This document shows, in pieces, positions 50,909 to 59,470 of a stretch of DNA of 64,000 bases. The number at the start of each line of letters is the position of its first letter. Positions within the stretch are counted from its first letter, which is position 1. Position numbers and translations under genes: made by a program. Origin of the DNA: Mesorhizobium sp. ES1-4 (GTDB lineage Bacteria; Pseudomonadota; Alphaproteobacteria; Rhizobiales; Rhizobiaceae); NCBI RefSeq assembly GCF_020164745.1, contig NZ_JAIUGV010000010.1, positions 1 to 64,000 of the forward strand. The letters run 5' to 3'. The notes beneath the pieces were generated by a model. The model made no database searches. It saw only the letters and a list, made by a program, of their open reading frames with translations, and was not told where the DNA came from.

Positions 50909-51562
50909 GTGTTGCTGGCAAACGCCGACATCGACAACGGCGAAGGGTTGACGGAGCGGCAGCAGGCCGTTCTCGACGCGGCATTGCGGCTGCTGGTCGA
51001 GGAGGGCGACAATCTGACCATGACCGCCGTGGCGCGGCGGGCTAGCTGTTCCAAGGAAACGCTCTACAAATGGTTCGGCGACCGCGACGGGCTGTTGACC
51101 GCGACCGTCCAATGGCAGGCCTCCAAAGTGCGGGTCGCTTCGGTCGACGGCAAGGGACTTGACCTCGCCTCGCTGACGGCGAGCCTCGAGCGCTTTGCCT
51201 CCGACTGGCTCAGTGTCATTTCAAGCGACACCTCGATCGCTCTGAACCGGGTGGCGGTTGGCCATGCCGGTTCCGGCAAGGACGATCTCGGCGCCGTCGT
51301 GCTGGAGAATGGGCGCTTTGCGCTGGCCAAGCGGCTGAAGCCGGTGCTTGAAGCCGGCCGGCAGGCAGGGCTCCTCGAATTCGCGGATGCCGAGATGGCC
51401 TTCCGTACCTTTTTCGGGCTGGTTGGCCGGGATGTGCAGATCCGTCTGCTGCTCGGGGACCGGCTGGAATTGACTGAGGCGGCGATCGGCGGCGATGCCA
51501 TCCGCGCGACGCAACAGTTTCTCGCTCTTTTCGGAGCAAAAACCGGGCCGCAGGGCCTTTGA
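50909..51562 (+). CDS. TetR family transcriptional regulator
   Basis: A 217-residue protein. The helix-turn-helix includes MTAVARRASCSKETLYKWFG (about residues 37-56); the C-terminal part resembles the TetR_C_33-like helical domain. The start at 50909 is a GTG; a TTG follows directly. It lies 26 bp before ilvC in the same direction, so it may be co-transcribed and could link ilvC to a metabolite. Effector unknown. A palindrome stands just upstream. Confidence 0.88.
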   Translation: MLLANADIDNGEGLTERQQAVLDAALRLLVEEGDNLTMTAVARRASCSKETLYKWFGDRDGLLTATVQWQASKVRVASVDGKGLDLASLTASLERFASDWLSVISSDTSIALNRVAVGHAGSGKDDLGAVVLENGRFALAKRLKPVLEAGRQAGLLEFADAEMAFRTFFGLVGRDVQIRLLLGDRLELTEAAIGGDAIRATQQFLALFGAKTGPQGL

Positions 51563-51588
51563 TCTTAGAAAACGGGAAGGAAAACAAA

Positions 51589-52608
51589 ATGCGTGTCTAT
51601 TACGATCGTGATGCCGATCTCAACCTGATCAAGGGCAAGAAGGTCGCCATCATCGGCTACGGCAGCCAGGGCAGGGCGCATGCGCTCAACCTCAAGGATT
51701 CCGGTGCGAAGGAGATCGCCATCGGCCTCAAGGCCGGCTCGGCGACCGCCAAGAAGGTCGAGGCCGACGGGCTCAAGGTGATGAGCGTCGCCGACGCCGC
51801 CAAGTGGGCCGACCTGATGATGATGGCGACGCCCGATGAATTGCAAGCCGACATCTACAAGAACGAGATCGCGCCGAACATCCGCGACGGTGCCGCGATT
51901 GCCTTCGCGCACGGCCTCAACGTGCATTTCGGCCTTATCGAGCCGAAGTCGACCGTCGACGTCGTCATGATCGCGCCGAAGGGCCCCGGTCACACGGTGC
52001 GCGGCGAGTACCAGAAGGGCGGCGGCGTGCCGTGCCTGGTCGCCGTCAACCAGGACGCCTCGGGCAATGCGCTCGACCTCGCTCTCTCTTACGCCTGCGG
52101 CGTCGGCGGCGGTCGTTCGGGCATCATCGAGACCAATTTCCGCGAGGAGTGCGAGACCGACCTGTTCGGCGAGCAGGTCGTGCTGTGCGGCGGCCTGGTC
52201 GAACTGATCCGCGCCGGCTTCGAGACGCTGGTGGAAGCCGGTTACGCGCCGGAAATGGCCTATTTCGAGTGCCTTCACGAGGTCAAGCTGATCGTGGACC
52301 TGATTTATGAAGGCGGCATCGCCAACATGAACTACTCGATCTCGAATACGGCCGAATGGGGTGAGTATGTCTCGGGTCCGCGCATCATCACCGCCGAGAC
52401 CAAGGCCGAGATGAAGCGCGTGCTGAAGGACATCCAGACCGGCAAGTTCACCTCGGAATGGATGCAAGAATACCGCGCCGGCATGTCGCGCTTCAAGGGT
52501 ATCCGCCGCATGAACGACAGCCACCAGATCGAGGAAGTCGGCGCCAAGCTGCGCGCGATGATGCCGTGGATTTCCAAGAACAAGCTGGTCGACAAAGCCA
52601 AGAACTGA
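51589..52608 (+). CDS. ilvC: ketol-acid reductoisomerase
   Basis: A 339-residue class I enzyme starting MRVYYDRDADLNLIKGKKVA, with the NADPH loop IIGYGSQGRAHALNLKDSG and the metal-binding GIIETNFREECETDLFGEQ. It converts acetolactate and acetohydroxybutyrate to dihydroxy acids, the step after IlvBN. In this genome it is 20 kb from ilvBN and sits behind a TetR gene instead. GGAAGGAAAA precedes the ATG. A strong terminator follows. Confidence 0.97.
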   Translation: MRVYYDRDADLNLIKGKKVAIIGYGSQGRAHALNLKDSGAKEIAIGLKAGSATAKKVEADGLKVMSVADAAKWADLMMMATPDELQADIYKNEIAPNIRDGAAIAFAHGLNVHFGLIEPKSTVDVVMIAPKGPGHTVRGEYQKGGGVPCLVAVNQDASGNALDLALSYACGVGGGRSGIIETNFREECETDLFGEQVVLCGGLVELIRAGFETLVEAGYAPEMAYFECLHEVKLIVDLIYEGGIANMNYSISNTAEWGEYVSGPRIITAETKAEMKRVLKDIQTGKFTSEWMQEYRAGMSRFKGIRRMNDSHQIEEVGAKLRAMMPWISKNKLVDKAKN

Positions 52609-52656
52609 GCGAATCGATCCGCTCGAAGCCCTCCAACTTCGAGCTGTCAAAAATCA

Positions 52657-52682
52657 GAAACGGCGCCGTGTGGCGCCGTTTC
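52657..52682. terminator. terminator between ilvC and the BA14K gene
   Basis: A perfect 11-bp stem GAAACGGCGCC/GGCGCCGTTTC with a GTGT loop, followed by a pyrimidine-rich run. It lies between convergent genes and could act on both. Confidence 0.85.
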
Positions 52683-52702
52683 TCCTTCTGGCAGCCGGCA
52701 GT

Positions 52703-53245
52703 TCAGCTGTAGGGCGACCAGCATTGCTGGCGTGGGCCGTGATAGGGCTGGAAGGTGTTGTCATAGGCACGGTATGACCGGTAGCGATTATAGCACCAAC
52801 GCACATGCGCGCTCGACAGCCGGCCGGCGCGATAGTAACGGCGCGGTACCGGCCTGTCGTAGTAATCATAATTGTTGTACATGCTGCCGAGGCCTAGCCC
52901 GAGGCCGAGGCCCAGGATCGCGGCGCCCGCGCCGTCGTCGTAGTAGCGACCGCCCCGATAATGGCGCCAGCCGCCGTGGTTCCAGTGACGACCTCCGTTC
53001 CAGTGGCCGCCGCCATTCCAGTGGTGGCTATTCCAGTTACCCGATCGCCGCCACCTCCAATTGCTGTTGTTGTTGCCGCCCGCCCAACTGTCGCGGACCG
53101 GGGTGACCGTCGGCGCGGCCGTGCTGGCCGGGATCGACAGATCCGGCTGCAGGATCGGACCCGCGGCGGATGGCGCCGTTATGCCTGAGACGATACCGAG
53201 CGCAATCAGCCCGGACTTGATCGTGGAAGAAAAGAGCGAACTCAT
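52703..53245 (-). CDS. BA14K family secreted protein
   Basis: A 180-residue protein with a signal peptide (about residues 1-28, ending near APSAAG). The middle is an irregular Trp/His/Gly/Asn repeat (WNGGGHWNGGRHWNHGG), then a Gly/Leu-rich hydrophobic patch GLGLGLGLGSMYNN. The C-terminus HVRWCYNRYRSYRAYDNTF with a last Cys is the BA14K motif. First described as a Brucella antigen; a role in lectin-like binding or envelope integrity has been suggested. Start placed at the ATG at 53245. Confidence 0.9.
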   Translation of the reverse strand: MSSLFSSTIKSGLIALGIVSGITAPSAAGPILQPDLSIPASTAAPTVTPVRDSWAGGNNNSNWRWRRSGNWNSHHWNGGGHWNGGRHWNHGGWRHYRGGRYYDDGAGAAILGLGLGLGLGSMYNNYDYYDRPVPRRYYRAGRLSSAHVRWCYNRYRSYRAYDNTFQPYHGPRQQCWSPYS

Positions 53246-53431
53246 CGCAGTCTCCAAGAGCTACAGGCCCCACGCCTACCTGGAATGGACCTACTGTGGG
53301 TATTTGCGTCTGAACGGCGGATGAACGGAAAGGTTCCGTCAACCATGGCGCGAACGCCGTCAGGACCAGCCGATCCCTGCTTGTGGTCCTGCGATCTTGT
53401 TTTCCGGCGCTCTTGCAGGCAAAGGTCAGGC

Positions 53432-54544
53432 ATGTCGCTGCGCCTTGCCACCTTCAATGTCGAGAACCTGATGAACAGGTTCGATTTTTCCGGTTATCGC
53501 AACCAGCTCAACGAGGATCGGACGCTGGCGCTGTTCGATATCCAGAGCGAGGCCGAATACAAGATGCTGGAACAGGCGCGCGCCATCGCGCAATCCGACG
53601 ACACGCGCCAGCTGACGGCGCTGGCCATCGCCGCGACCCGTGCCGACATCATCTGCATGCAGGAGGTCGACAACATCGAGGCGTTGAAGGCCTTCGAGTA
53701 TGGCTATCTGTTCAAGATGGTGGGGCAGGGCTACCGCCAGAAATACACCACGTCGGGCAATGATGCGCGCGGCATCGATGTCGCCGTGATGATGCGCAAC
53801 GAAACCGCGCAGGGACAGCCGATCGAGTTCGTGCGCATGACCAGCCACGCCTATGTCACCTACGAGCAGTTCGGGTTGCACACGCCGGAACTGGCGGCCC
53901 TCGGCAACCAGGCCAATGAACGCATCTTCCGGCGCGACTGCCTTGAAATCGACATCAAGGTGGGTGGCGCGCCGATGACGCTCTATCTCGTGCACTTCAA
54001 GTCGATGGGGTCGCCCCGCAACGGGCTCGACGGACGCGAGGCGACGATGCCGGTTCGCATTGCCGAGGCGCAGGCCGTGCGGCGCATCATCGAGGAGCGT
54101 TTCGGCGGAGAGCATGCCGCCGACAAGCGCTGGGCGATCTGTGGCGATCTGAACGATTATCGCCAGCGCGTGAAGATCGCCGGCGATGAGGTCGACGGCT
54201 ACCGTTTCCAGGTGGTCGACGAGAATCTGTCGTGCATCGACGTGCTGACAGCGGGTGGGTTCTGCGAAAATGTGGTCGAGCGGCGGCCGGAAATGAACCG
54301 CTGGACCTTCTATCACACGCGCGGACCCGACGAGCGGCATCTGTGCCAGCTCGACTATGTCCTGCTTTCCAGGGGACTGGCGGCGAAGAACGCCACCGCC
54401 GTTCCCGACATCATCCGCAACGGCCAACCCTGGCGCACGATTTTTCCCGCGGGCCAGGAAGTCGAGCGCTTCCCGCGTGCCGGCTGGGATCGGCCCAAGG
54501 CTTCGGATCATTGCCCGGTGGCGATCACGCTGGATATGGCCTGA
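53432..54544 (+). CDS. endonuclease/exonuclease/phosphatase family protein
   Basis: A 370-residue protein with the EEP fold: LRLATFNVENLMNRFDF at the start, a metal Glu in IICMQEVDNIEALKAFEYG, VHFKSMGSPRNGLDGRE, WAICGDLNDYRQRV and the final SDHCPVAITLD. The core catalytic Asn, Glu, Asp and His are present. It may cleave DNA, RNA or a phosphodiester lipid; no signal peptide is seen. I start at the ATG at 53432, which gives the canonical N-terminus. Confidence 0.9.
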   Translation: MSLRLATFNVENLMNRFDFSGYRNQLNEDRTLALFDIQSEAEYKMLEQARAIAQSDDTRQLTALAIAATRADIICMQEVDNIEALKAFEYGYLFKMVGQGYRQKYTTSGNDARGIDVAVMMRNETAQGQPIEFVRMTSHAYVTYEQFGLHTPELAALGNQANERIFRRDCLEIDIKVGGAPMTLYLVHFKSMGSPRNGLDGREATMPVRIAEAQAVRRIIEERFGGEHAADKRWAICGDLNDYRQRVKIAGDEVDGYRFQVVDENLSCIDVLTAGGFCENVVERRPEMNRWTFYHTRGPDERHLCQLDYVLLSRGLAAKNATAVPDIIRNGQPWRTIFPAGQEVERFPRAGWDRPKASDHCPVAITLDMA

Positions 54545-54577
54545 TGGGCGAGATGGGGCCTGATGGGCGGAGCCGAC

Positions 54578-55294
54578 ATGAGCTTTGATCTTCCGCGCAA
54601 CGTCATCCTGCCGGTCGACGCTATCGATGTGCGCCTCGATGCCGGTCCGCATCCCTTCGCGCTGGATAATGTCGAGGCGATCACCGAGAACTGGCAGAGC
54701 GAGATCGCCGCCAATCCGGCGCTGTTCGACGGTACGGTGGTGCTGCTTTCGGAACTTGCCTATCGCGACCGCAGGCTCATTGGCCGCTGCCATGCGGTCA
54801 ACTACTCGGCCTTCATGCTGTGGCGCAAGCGGCGCGAAAATTCCGGCGCCGAACACGCCTATGCCCATGCCGTCCTGGTGGCCGCCGACAATGCGCTGGT
54901 GGCGATTCGCATGGGACCACGAACGGTCAATGCCGGCCGCGTCTATTTCGCCGCCGGCTCGTTCGAGCCGATCGATTTCCGTGATGGGCTGGTCGATGTC
55001 GACTTCAACATGATCCGCGAGGTGCGCGAGGAGACCGGCCTCGATTTGTCGAACGCCAGGCGCGGCGTGCGCTGGCACGCCCTGTCGACGTCAAGCGGCA
55101 CCGTCATCTTCCGCCGCTATCATGCCGATGGGTCGGCCGATGAGATCGCGCGCCGAATCTCAGCCTTCGTCGCCACCGAAGCCGATCCGGAGATCGAGGG
55201 GCCGGTGATCATCCGCCATGCCGGTGACCTGCCGGACGGTCTGTCGCCACACATGAAGCCGCTGATAGAGTGGCATTTTTCGAACGAAGGCTAA
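54578..55294 (+). CDS. Nudix hydrolase family protein
   Basis: A 238-residue protein. The Nudix box core REVREETGLDL lies near residue 150 after an F-G-S-F-type loop, but the spacing from the leading Gly to the REVREE helix carries an insertion (EPIDFRDGLVDVDFNMI), and a long N-terminal domain precedes it. It probably hydrolyses a nucleoside diphosphate derivative. GGCGGAG lies before the ATG at 54578. It follows the EEP gene by 33 bp and may share its transcript. Confidence 0.8.
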   Translation: MSFDLPRNVILPVDAIDVRLDAGPHPFALDNVEAITENWQSEIAANPALFDGTVVLLSELAYRDRRLIGRCHAVNYSAFMLWRKRRENSGAEHAYAHAVLVAADNALVAIRMGPRTVNAGRVYFAAGSFEPIDFRDGLVDVDFNMIREVREETGLDLSNARRGVRWHALSTSSGTVIFRRYHADGSADEIARRISAFVATEADPEIEGPVIIRHAGDLPDGLSPHMKPLIEWHFSNEG

Positions 55295-55349
55295 ATCGTT
55301 GTACCGTTGCGTGCGTCTTGCGGAGAAGCGCCGAGAGATTGCGTTTCGA

Positions 55350-55374
55350 TACCAAGCTTGGTAAAATGCTATCA
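55350..55374. promoter_or_regulatory. candidate FitAB-type operator
   Basis: TACCAAGCTTGGTA at 55350-55363 is a perfect palindrome 40 bp before the antitoxin start. Directly after it, TGCTATCA (55367-55374) matches the half-site that I recall for Neisseria FitA, and TGCTATCG recurs at 55396-55403. Autoregulation by the antitoxin-toxin complex is expected for this family. Confidence 0.55.
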
Positions 55375-55403
55375 ACGACATCATTGTAGGTGGATTGCTA
55401 TCG

Positions 55404-55658
55404 ATGAGCGCCGTCACCATCCGCAATTTGCCTGAGGAAACGCTTCGAGCCTTGAAGGTGCGGGCTGCGCATCACGGCCGCAGCACTGAAGCCGAGATGC
55501 GTGAAATCCTGGAAACGGCCGTGCGGCCGGCCAATCGGGTCAAGCTCGGCTCGCTGCTCGCCGCCATCGGCCGCGAGGCCGGATTGTCGCATGGGGATGT
55601 CGATGCCTTGCAGCAACTCCGCGACAAAACACCGGGCGGGCCGATGAGGTTCGAATGA
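55404..55658 (+). CDS. FitA-like ribbon-helix-helix antitoxin
   Basis: An 84-residue protein with a FitA-type RHH N-terminus (SAVTIRNLPEETLRALKVRA) and HHGRSTEAEMREILETAV, typical of plasmid-stability antitoxins. The C-terminal part (LGSLLAAIGREAGLSHGDVD) should wrap the toxin and block its active site. Its stop overlaps the toxin start by four bases. An ATG three codons upstream is also open. Confidence 0.9.
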   Translation: MSAVTIRNLPEETLRALKVRAAHHGRSTEAEMREILETAVRPANRVKLGSLLAAIGREAGLSHGDVDALQQLRDKTPGGPMRFE

Positions 55659-56080
55659 TCCTCATCGACACCAACGTCATTTCCGAGCCGTGGAGACCCG
55701 CACCCGATCCCCGCGTTATCGGGTGGATCGACGCCCAGGCCGTCGAAACCCTATATCTTTCGGCCATCACCCTGGCTGAGTTGCGTTTCGGGATCGCGGC
55801 GATGCCTTCCGGCAAGCGCCGCACGATCCTGCATGATCGTCTTGAGCAGGACGCGTTGCCGCTGTTTGCGGGCCGCATTCTGCCGTTCGACCTCGACGCG
55901 TCGCGCGCCTATGCCAACCTGATGGTACAGGCGAGAGCCGCAGGCAAGGCGATCGGCAACGCCGACGGTTATATCGCGGCGACCGCCGTAGCGCACGGTC
56001 TCACTGTCGCCACACGTGACACCGATCCATTCGCGGCCGCCGGACTGAGTACCGTTAATCCGTGGGAAGCAGCGGTATAA
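55655..56080 (+). CDS. FitB/VapC-type PIN-domain toxin
   Basis: A 141-residue PIN ribonuclease. The acidic residues are Asp5 in LIDTNVISEPWRP, Glu in LAELRFGIAAMP, Asp in NADGYIAATAVA and Asp in ATRDTDPF, so the catalytic set is complete. It likely cleaves tRNA or another RNA when freed from the antitoxin. It forms a two-gene operon with the antitoxin. Confidence 0.92.
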   Translation: MILIDTNVISEPWRPAPDPRVIGWIDAQAVETLYLSAITLAELRFGIAAMPSGKRRTILHDRLEQDALPLFAGRILPFDLDASRAYANLMVQARAAGKAIGNADGYIAATAVAHGLTVATRDTDPFAAAGLSTVNPWEAAV

Positions 56081-56144
56081 CCGGGCGTTCCCTACCGAGC
56101 CATAGGGAGCAGGAGATAGGACAAGTCCGGCCGACGCGGCCACG

Positions 56145-57362
56145 CTATTCGTGCCGCAGTGCGTCGATCGGGTCGAGCCTAGCGCCGCGCAGGGCCGGGA
56201 AGAAGCCGAACACCATGCCGATCAGCGCCGAGAAGCCGACGGCGAGCAGGATGACGGCCGGACTTGGCGCGAAGGGGATGGTCAAGGTCATCGAGGCGAG
56301 GCCGGCCAGCGCCAGCCCGATGAGGATGCCGATGATGCCGCCGAGCAGCGACAGCACCGTCGCCTCGACCAGGAACTGGATGAGGATGTGCTTTTCATGC
56401 GCGCCGATGGCGAGCCTGATGCCGATCTCGCGCGTGCGCTCGGTGACCGACACCAGCATGATGTTCATGATGCCGATGCCGCCGACCAACAGGCTGACGC
56501 CGGCAACCGCGCCCAGCATGCCGGTCATGGTGGTGGTGGCGCTGGCCATGGCGTCGGCGATCTGCGTCATGTCGCGGATGGCGAAATCGCTCTCGCGGTC
56601 CGGCGTGATGCGCCTGGCATCGCGCAAAATGTCCTCGACGCGCGGCTGCAGTTCGCTGGTCGGCGTGCGGTCGTCGGCGGCGATGTAGATGTTGTCGATG
56701 TCGCGGTTGCCGGCGATGCGGCGCTGGAAGGCGTGCAGCGGCATCAGCACCACGTTGTCTTGGTCCTGGCCGAAGCCGGTGTAGCCCTTGGGTTCGAGCA
56801 GGCCGATGATCTTGCAGGAGGTGCGGTTGACGCGGATGATCTCGCCCTCGGGATCGCCGGCGCCGAAGAACTGCTGGCGCACCGTTTCTCCGATCAGGCA
56901 CACGCCGGTGCCCGAGCGGGTTTCGGAATCGCTGAACGGGCGCCCCGACACCAACTTCCAGTCACGCGCATCGAGATAGGCGCTGTCGGTGCCGGTGACG
57001 CCGGAGGTCAGGCTTTCGGTGCCGAAGATGACGCGTAGCTGTTTCTGCGAGGCCGGCGAGATGGCGCGCGCGCCGGTGAGATGCGCGGCCAGCGCCGCCA
57101 GATCCTTTTCCGCCAGCGGCCGCACCACCTGGTCGAGCCCGCCCGGGCCTCCCGGACCCGCAGGTCGGCCGGCCCGGACGACCAGCAGGTTGCTGCCGAG
57201 CTTGGAAATGTCGGCCTTGACCTTTTGCGTGGTGCCGGAGCCGATGGTCAGCATGGCAATGACGGCGGCAACGCCGATGACGATGCCGAGCAGCGTCAGG
57301 AACGAGCGCAGCACGTTGCGGCGGATCGAGCGCAGCGAGAGGCGGACGGTTTCCCAGATCAT
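56145..57362 (-). CDS. ABC transporter permease, MacB-like
   Basis: A 405-residue protein with the MacB layout: an N-terminal membrane helix (SFLTLLGIVIGVAAVIAML), a long periplasmic domain (about 45-270), and three C-terminal membrane helices with NIMLVSVTERTREIGIRLAI and a short FGFFPALRGARLDPIDALRHE tail. These are mechanotransmission-type exporters working with a MacA adaptor and TolC. Here the ATPase is a separate gene 2 bp upstream. Likely substrates are peptides, lipids or antibiotics. Confidence 0.93.
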   Translation of the reverse strand: MIWETVRLSLRSIRRNVLRSFLTLLGIVIGVAAVIAMLTIGSGTTQKVKADISKLGSNLLVVRAGRPAGPGGPGGLDQVVRPLAEKDLAALAAHLTGARAISPASQKQLRVIFGTESLTSGVTGTDSAYLDARDWKLVSGRPFSDSETRSGTGVCLIGETVRQQFFGAGDPEGEIIRVNRTSCKIIGLLEPKGYTGFGQDQDNVVLMPLHAFQRRIAGNRDIDNIYIAADDRTPTSELQPRVEDILRDARRITPDRESDFAIRDMTQIADAMASATTTMTGMLGAVAGVSLLVGGIGIMNIMLVSVTERTREIGIRLAIGAHEKHILIQFLVEATVLSLLGGIIGILIGLALAGLASMTLTIPFAPSPAVILLAVGFSALIGMVFGFFPALRGARLDPIDALRHE

Positions 57363-57364
57363 GG

Positions 57365-58072
57365 TCAGGCCGTCTCCATGCTCATCGTGTCGGAGGCGAC
57401 ATGGCCGTCGAGGAAGCGGATGGTGCGCTCGGCATATTCGGCGACATCGGCCTCGTGCGTGACCATGGCGATGGTCAGGCCAAGCTCCCTGTTCAGCCGC
57501 GTCAGCAGTTCCATGATCTCATGCGTGCGGGCGGTGTCGAGATTGCCGGTAGGCTCGTCCGCGACGAGCAGCGTCGGCCTTGTGACGATAGCACGGGCGA
57601 TCGCGACACGCTGTTGCTGGCCGCCGGAAAGTTCCGCCGGCGTGTGATGCTCGCGGCCGACAAGGCCGACCTCGGCCAGCGCCTGCATTGCAAGGTCGCG
57701 GCGCTCGCGGGCGGCGACGCCGCGATAGATTAGCGGCAGCTCCACATTTTCGGCCGCGGTGGTGCGCGCCAGGAGGTTGTAGCCCTGGAAGACGAAACCG
57801 ACATAGAGGTTGCGCAGCATGGCGCGGCGGTTGCGGTCCAGCCGGCCGGCGTCGACGCCCATGAAGGAATAGGTTCCGGCCGTCGGGGTGTCGAGGCAAC
57901 CGATGATGTTCATCGCCGTCGACTTGCCGGAGCCCGACGGCCCCATGATGGCGACGAATTCGCCACGCCGGATGGCAAGGTCGACGCCAGCCAGCGCATG
58001 CACCTTGGCTTCGCCCTGGCCGTAGCTTTTCCAGACCTTGTCGAAGGCGATGAGGGCAGCACCGGCGGCCAC
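57365..58072 (-). CDS. ABC transporter ATP-binding protein, LolD/MacB type
   Basis: A 235-residue ATPase: Walker A IMGPSGSGKSTAMNIIG, Q loop VGFVFQGYNLL, signature LSGGQQQRVAIARA, Walker B LLVADEPTGNLD and the switch His in MVTHEAD. It energises the MacB-like permease. It lies four bases after the adaptor gene and two before the permease gene, so the three genes form one operon. Confidence 0.95.
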   Translation of the reverse strand: MAAGAALIAFDKVWKSYGQGEAKVHALAGVDLAIRRGEFVAIMGPSGSGKSTAMNIIGCLDTPTAGTYSFMGVDAGRLDRNRRAMLRNLYVGFVFQGYNLLARTTAAENVELPLIYRGVAARERRDLAMQALAEVGLVGREHHTPAELSGGQQQRVAIARAIVTRPTLLVADEPTGNLDTARTHEIMELLTRLNRELGLTIAMVTHEADVAEYAERTIRFLDGHVASDTMSMETA

Positions 58073-58076
58073 GGCG

Positions 58077-59369
58077 TCAGCTCCGCGACTGCGAGGCGGT
58101 GATGATCTGCGCGCCTTCCTCCAGGCCGGAGGTGATCTCGGTCAGTTCGCCGTCGGTGGAGCCGATCTTGACGTTGACCGGATGCGGCCGGCCGTTCTCC
58201 AGCACATAGAGCGTGCGCGAGCCGTCGGTGGGCGCGGTTGCGGCCTGACGCTGCCGGTTGCCGCCGGGGCGGCCCATGCGGCCGGTGAACAGGTCCCTTA
58301 GACTCCAGCCCGGCGCGGCTCGCTGCGCCGGGCGGTAGCGGAAGGCGCTGGCGGGCACGGTGAGCACATCCTTGGCCTGTCGCGTGACAACCGAAACGGT
58401 GGCGGTCATGCCGGGGCGCAGCAACAGCTCATTGTTGTCGACTTCGAGACGCGCGTTATAGGTGACGACGCCGTCTGTCGTGACCGAGGCGTAGGAGATA
58501 TCGCGGATCTCGGCATCGAATGGCCGGTCCGGAAAGGCATCGACCGTGAAACGGGCATGCTGGCCGGTCTTGACGGCGCCGATGTCGGCTTCGTCGACCG
58601 CCGCCACCAGTTCCATGTTCCTGAGGTCCGCGGCGATGATGAACAGCACCGGCGCCTGCAGCGAAGAGGCGACCGTCTGGCCGGGGTCGACGGAGCGGGT
58701 CAACACGATGCCGTCGATCGGCGCGTAGATGGTGCTGTTGGCGAGGTCGGTCTGCTGCGATTTCAAGTCCGCATTGGCGATGGCGAGATTGGCCTCGGCG
58801 CTGTCGAGCGCCGCCCTGGAGCGGTCGCGCGTCGCGGTGGCCGCCTCCAGCGACTGGTCGGTGGCCATGCCGCGCTTGGTCAACGCGGCCGCGCGGACAA
58901 GCGCGCTCTCGTTCTCGGCCAGCGTCACCTTGGCATCCTCGACATTGGCGACAGCCCCTTTCGCGGACGCTTCAGCCCGCTCGATCTGGACCTGCAGCTT
59001 GGCGGTGTCGAGCGCGGCCAGCACGTCGCCCTTCTTCACCTGCTGGTTCTCGTTGACCGCGACCGAGCGTATGATGCCGGAAAGCTGGCTGGAGATGTCG
59101 ACCTGGGTGAGCGGCTGGAGCGTGCCAGTCGCCGACACCTGGACGGTGAGGTCGGCCTTCGCCGCCGGCACGGTCGTATAGTCGATCCTGGCCGGCGTGC
59201 CCGCATACCACTGATAGAGGCCAAGACCGGCGGCAAGCACGATGAGGGTCAGCAACGCATAAAGCCAGCCACGCCGGCGCGTCCTGCGCCGGCCGGTTTG
59301 ATCGAGCCCAAGCGCCGTCTCGATGGCGGAATCCGATTCCGTCTTTGGCAGATTGACAATCTGGTCCAC
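58077..59369 (-). CDS. MacA-like efflux periplasmic adaptor
   Basis: A 430-residue protein. A cytoplasmic start of about 30 residues leads to a membrane helix (LYALLTLIVLAAGLGLYQWY), then lipoyl and coiled-coil domains (QVDISSQLSGIIRSVAV, ALTKRGMATDQSLEAATATR) and beta-barrels (NSTIYAPIDGIVLTRSVDPG). It bridges the MacB-like permease to an outer-membrane channel, which is not encoded here. The start is a GTG at 59369 with AGGGG seven bases before it. Confidence 0.92.
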   Translation of the reverse strand: MDQIVNLPKTESDSAIETALGLDQTGRRRTRRRGWLYALLTLIVLAAGLGLYQWYAGTPARIDYTTVPAAKADLTVQVSATGTLQPLTQVDISSQLSGIIRSVAVNENQQVKKGDVLAALDTAKLQVQIERAEASAKGAVANVEDAKVTLAENESALVRAAALTKRGMATDQSLEAATATRDRSRAALDSAEANLAIANADLKSQQTDLANSTIYAPIDGIVLTRSVDPGQTVASSLQAPVLFIIAADLRNMELVAAVDEADIGAVKTGQHARFTVDAFPDRPFDAEIRDISYASVTTDGVVTYNARLEVDNNELLLRPGMTATVSVVTRQAKDVLTVPASAFRYRPAQRAAPGWSLRDLFTGRMGRPGGNRQRQAATAPTDGSRTLYVLENGRPHPVNVKIGSTDGELTEITSGLEEGAQIITASQSRS

Positions 59370-59470
59370 GTCGGACCCCTATGATGCGCAGTGTCCCTAT
59401 CTGTGCACAGATCAGGCTTACCGGTTCAAATATCAAATTAAATTTCGCCCATGTTGGGATTGAGGCAGGA

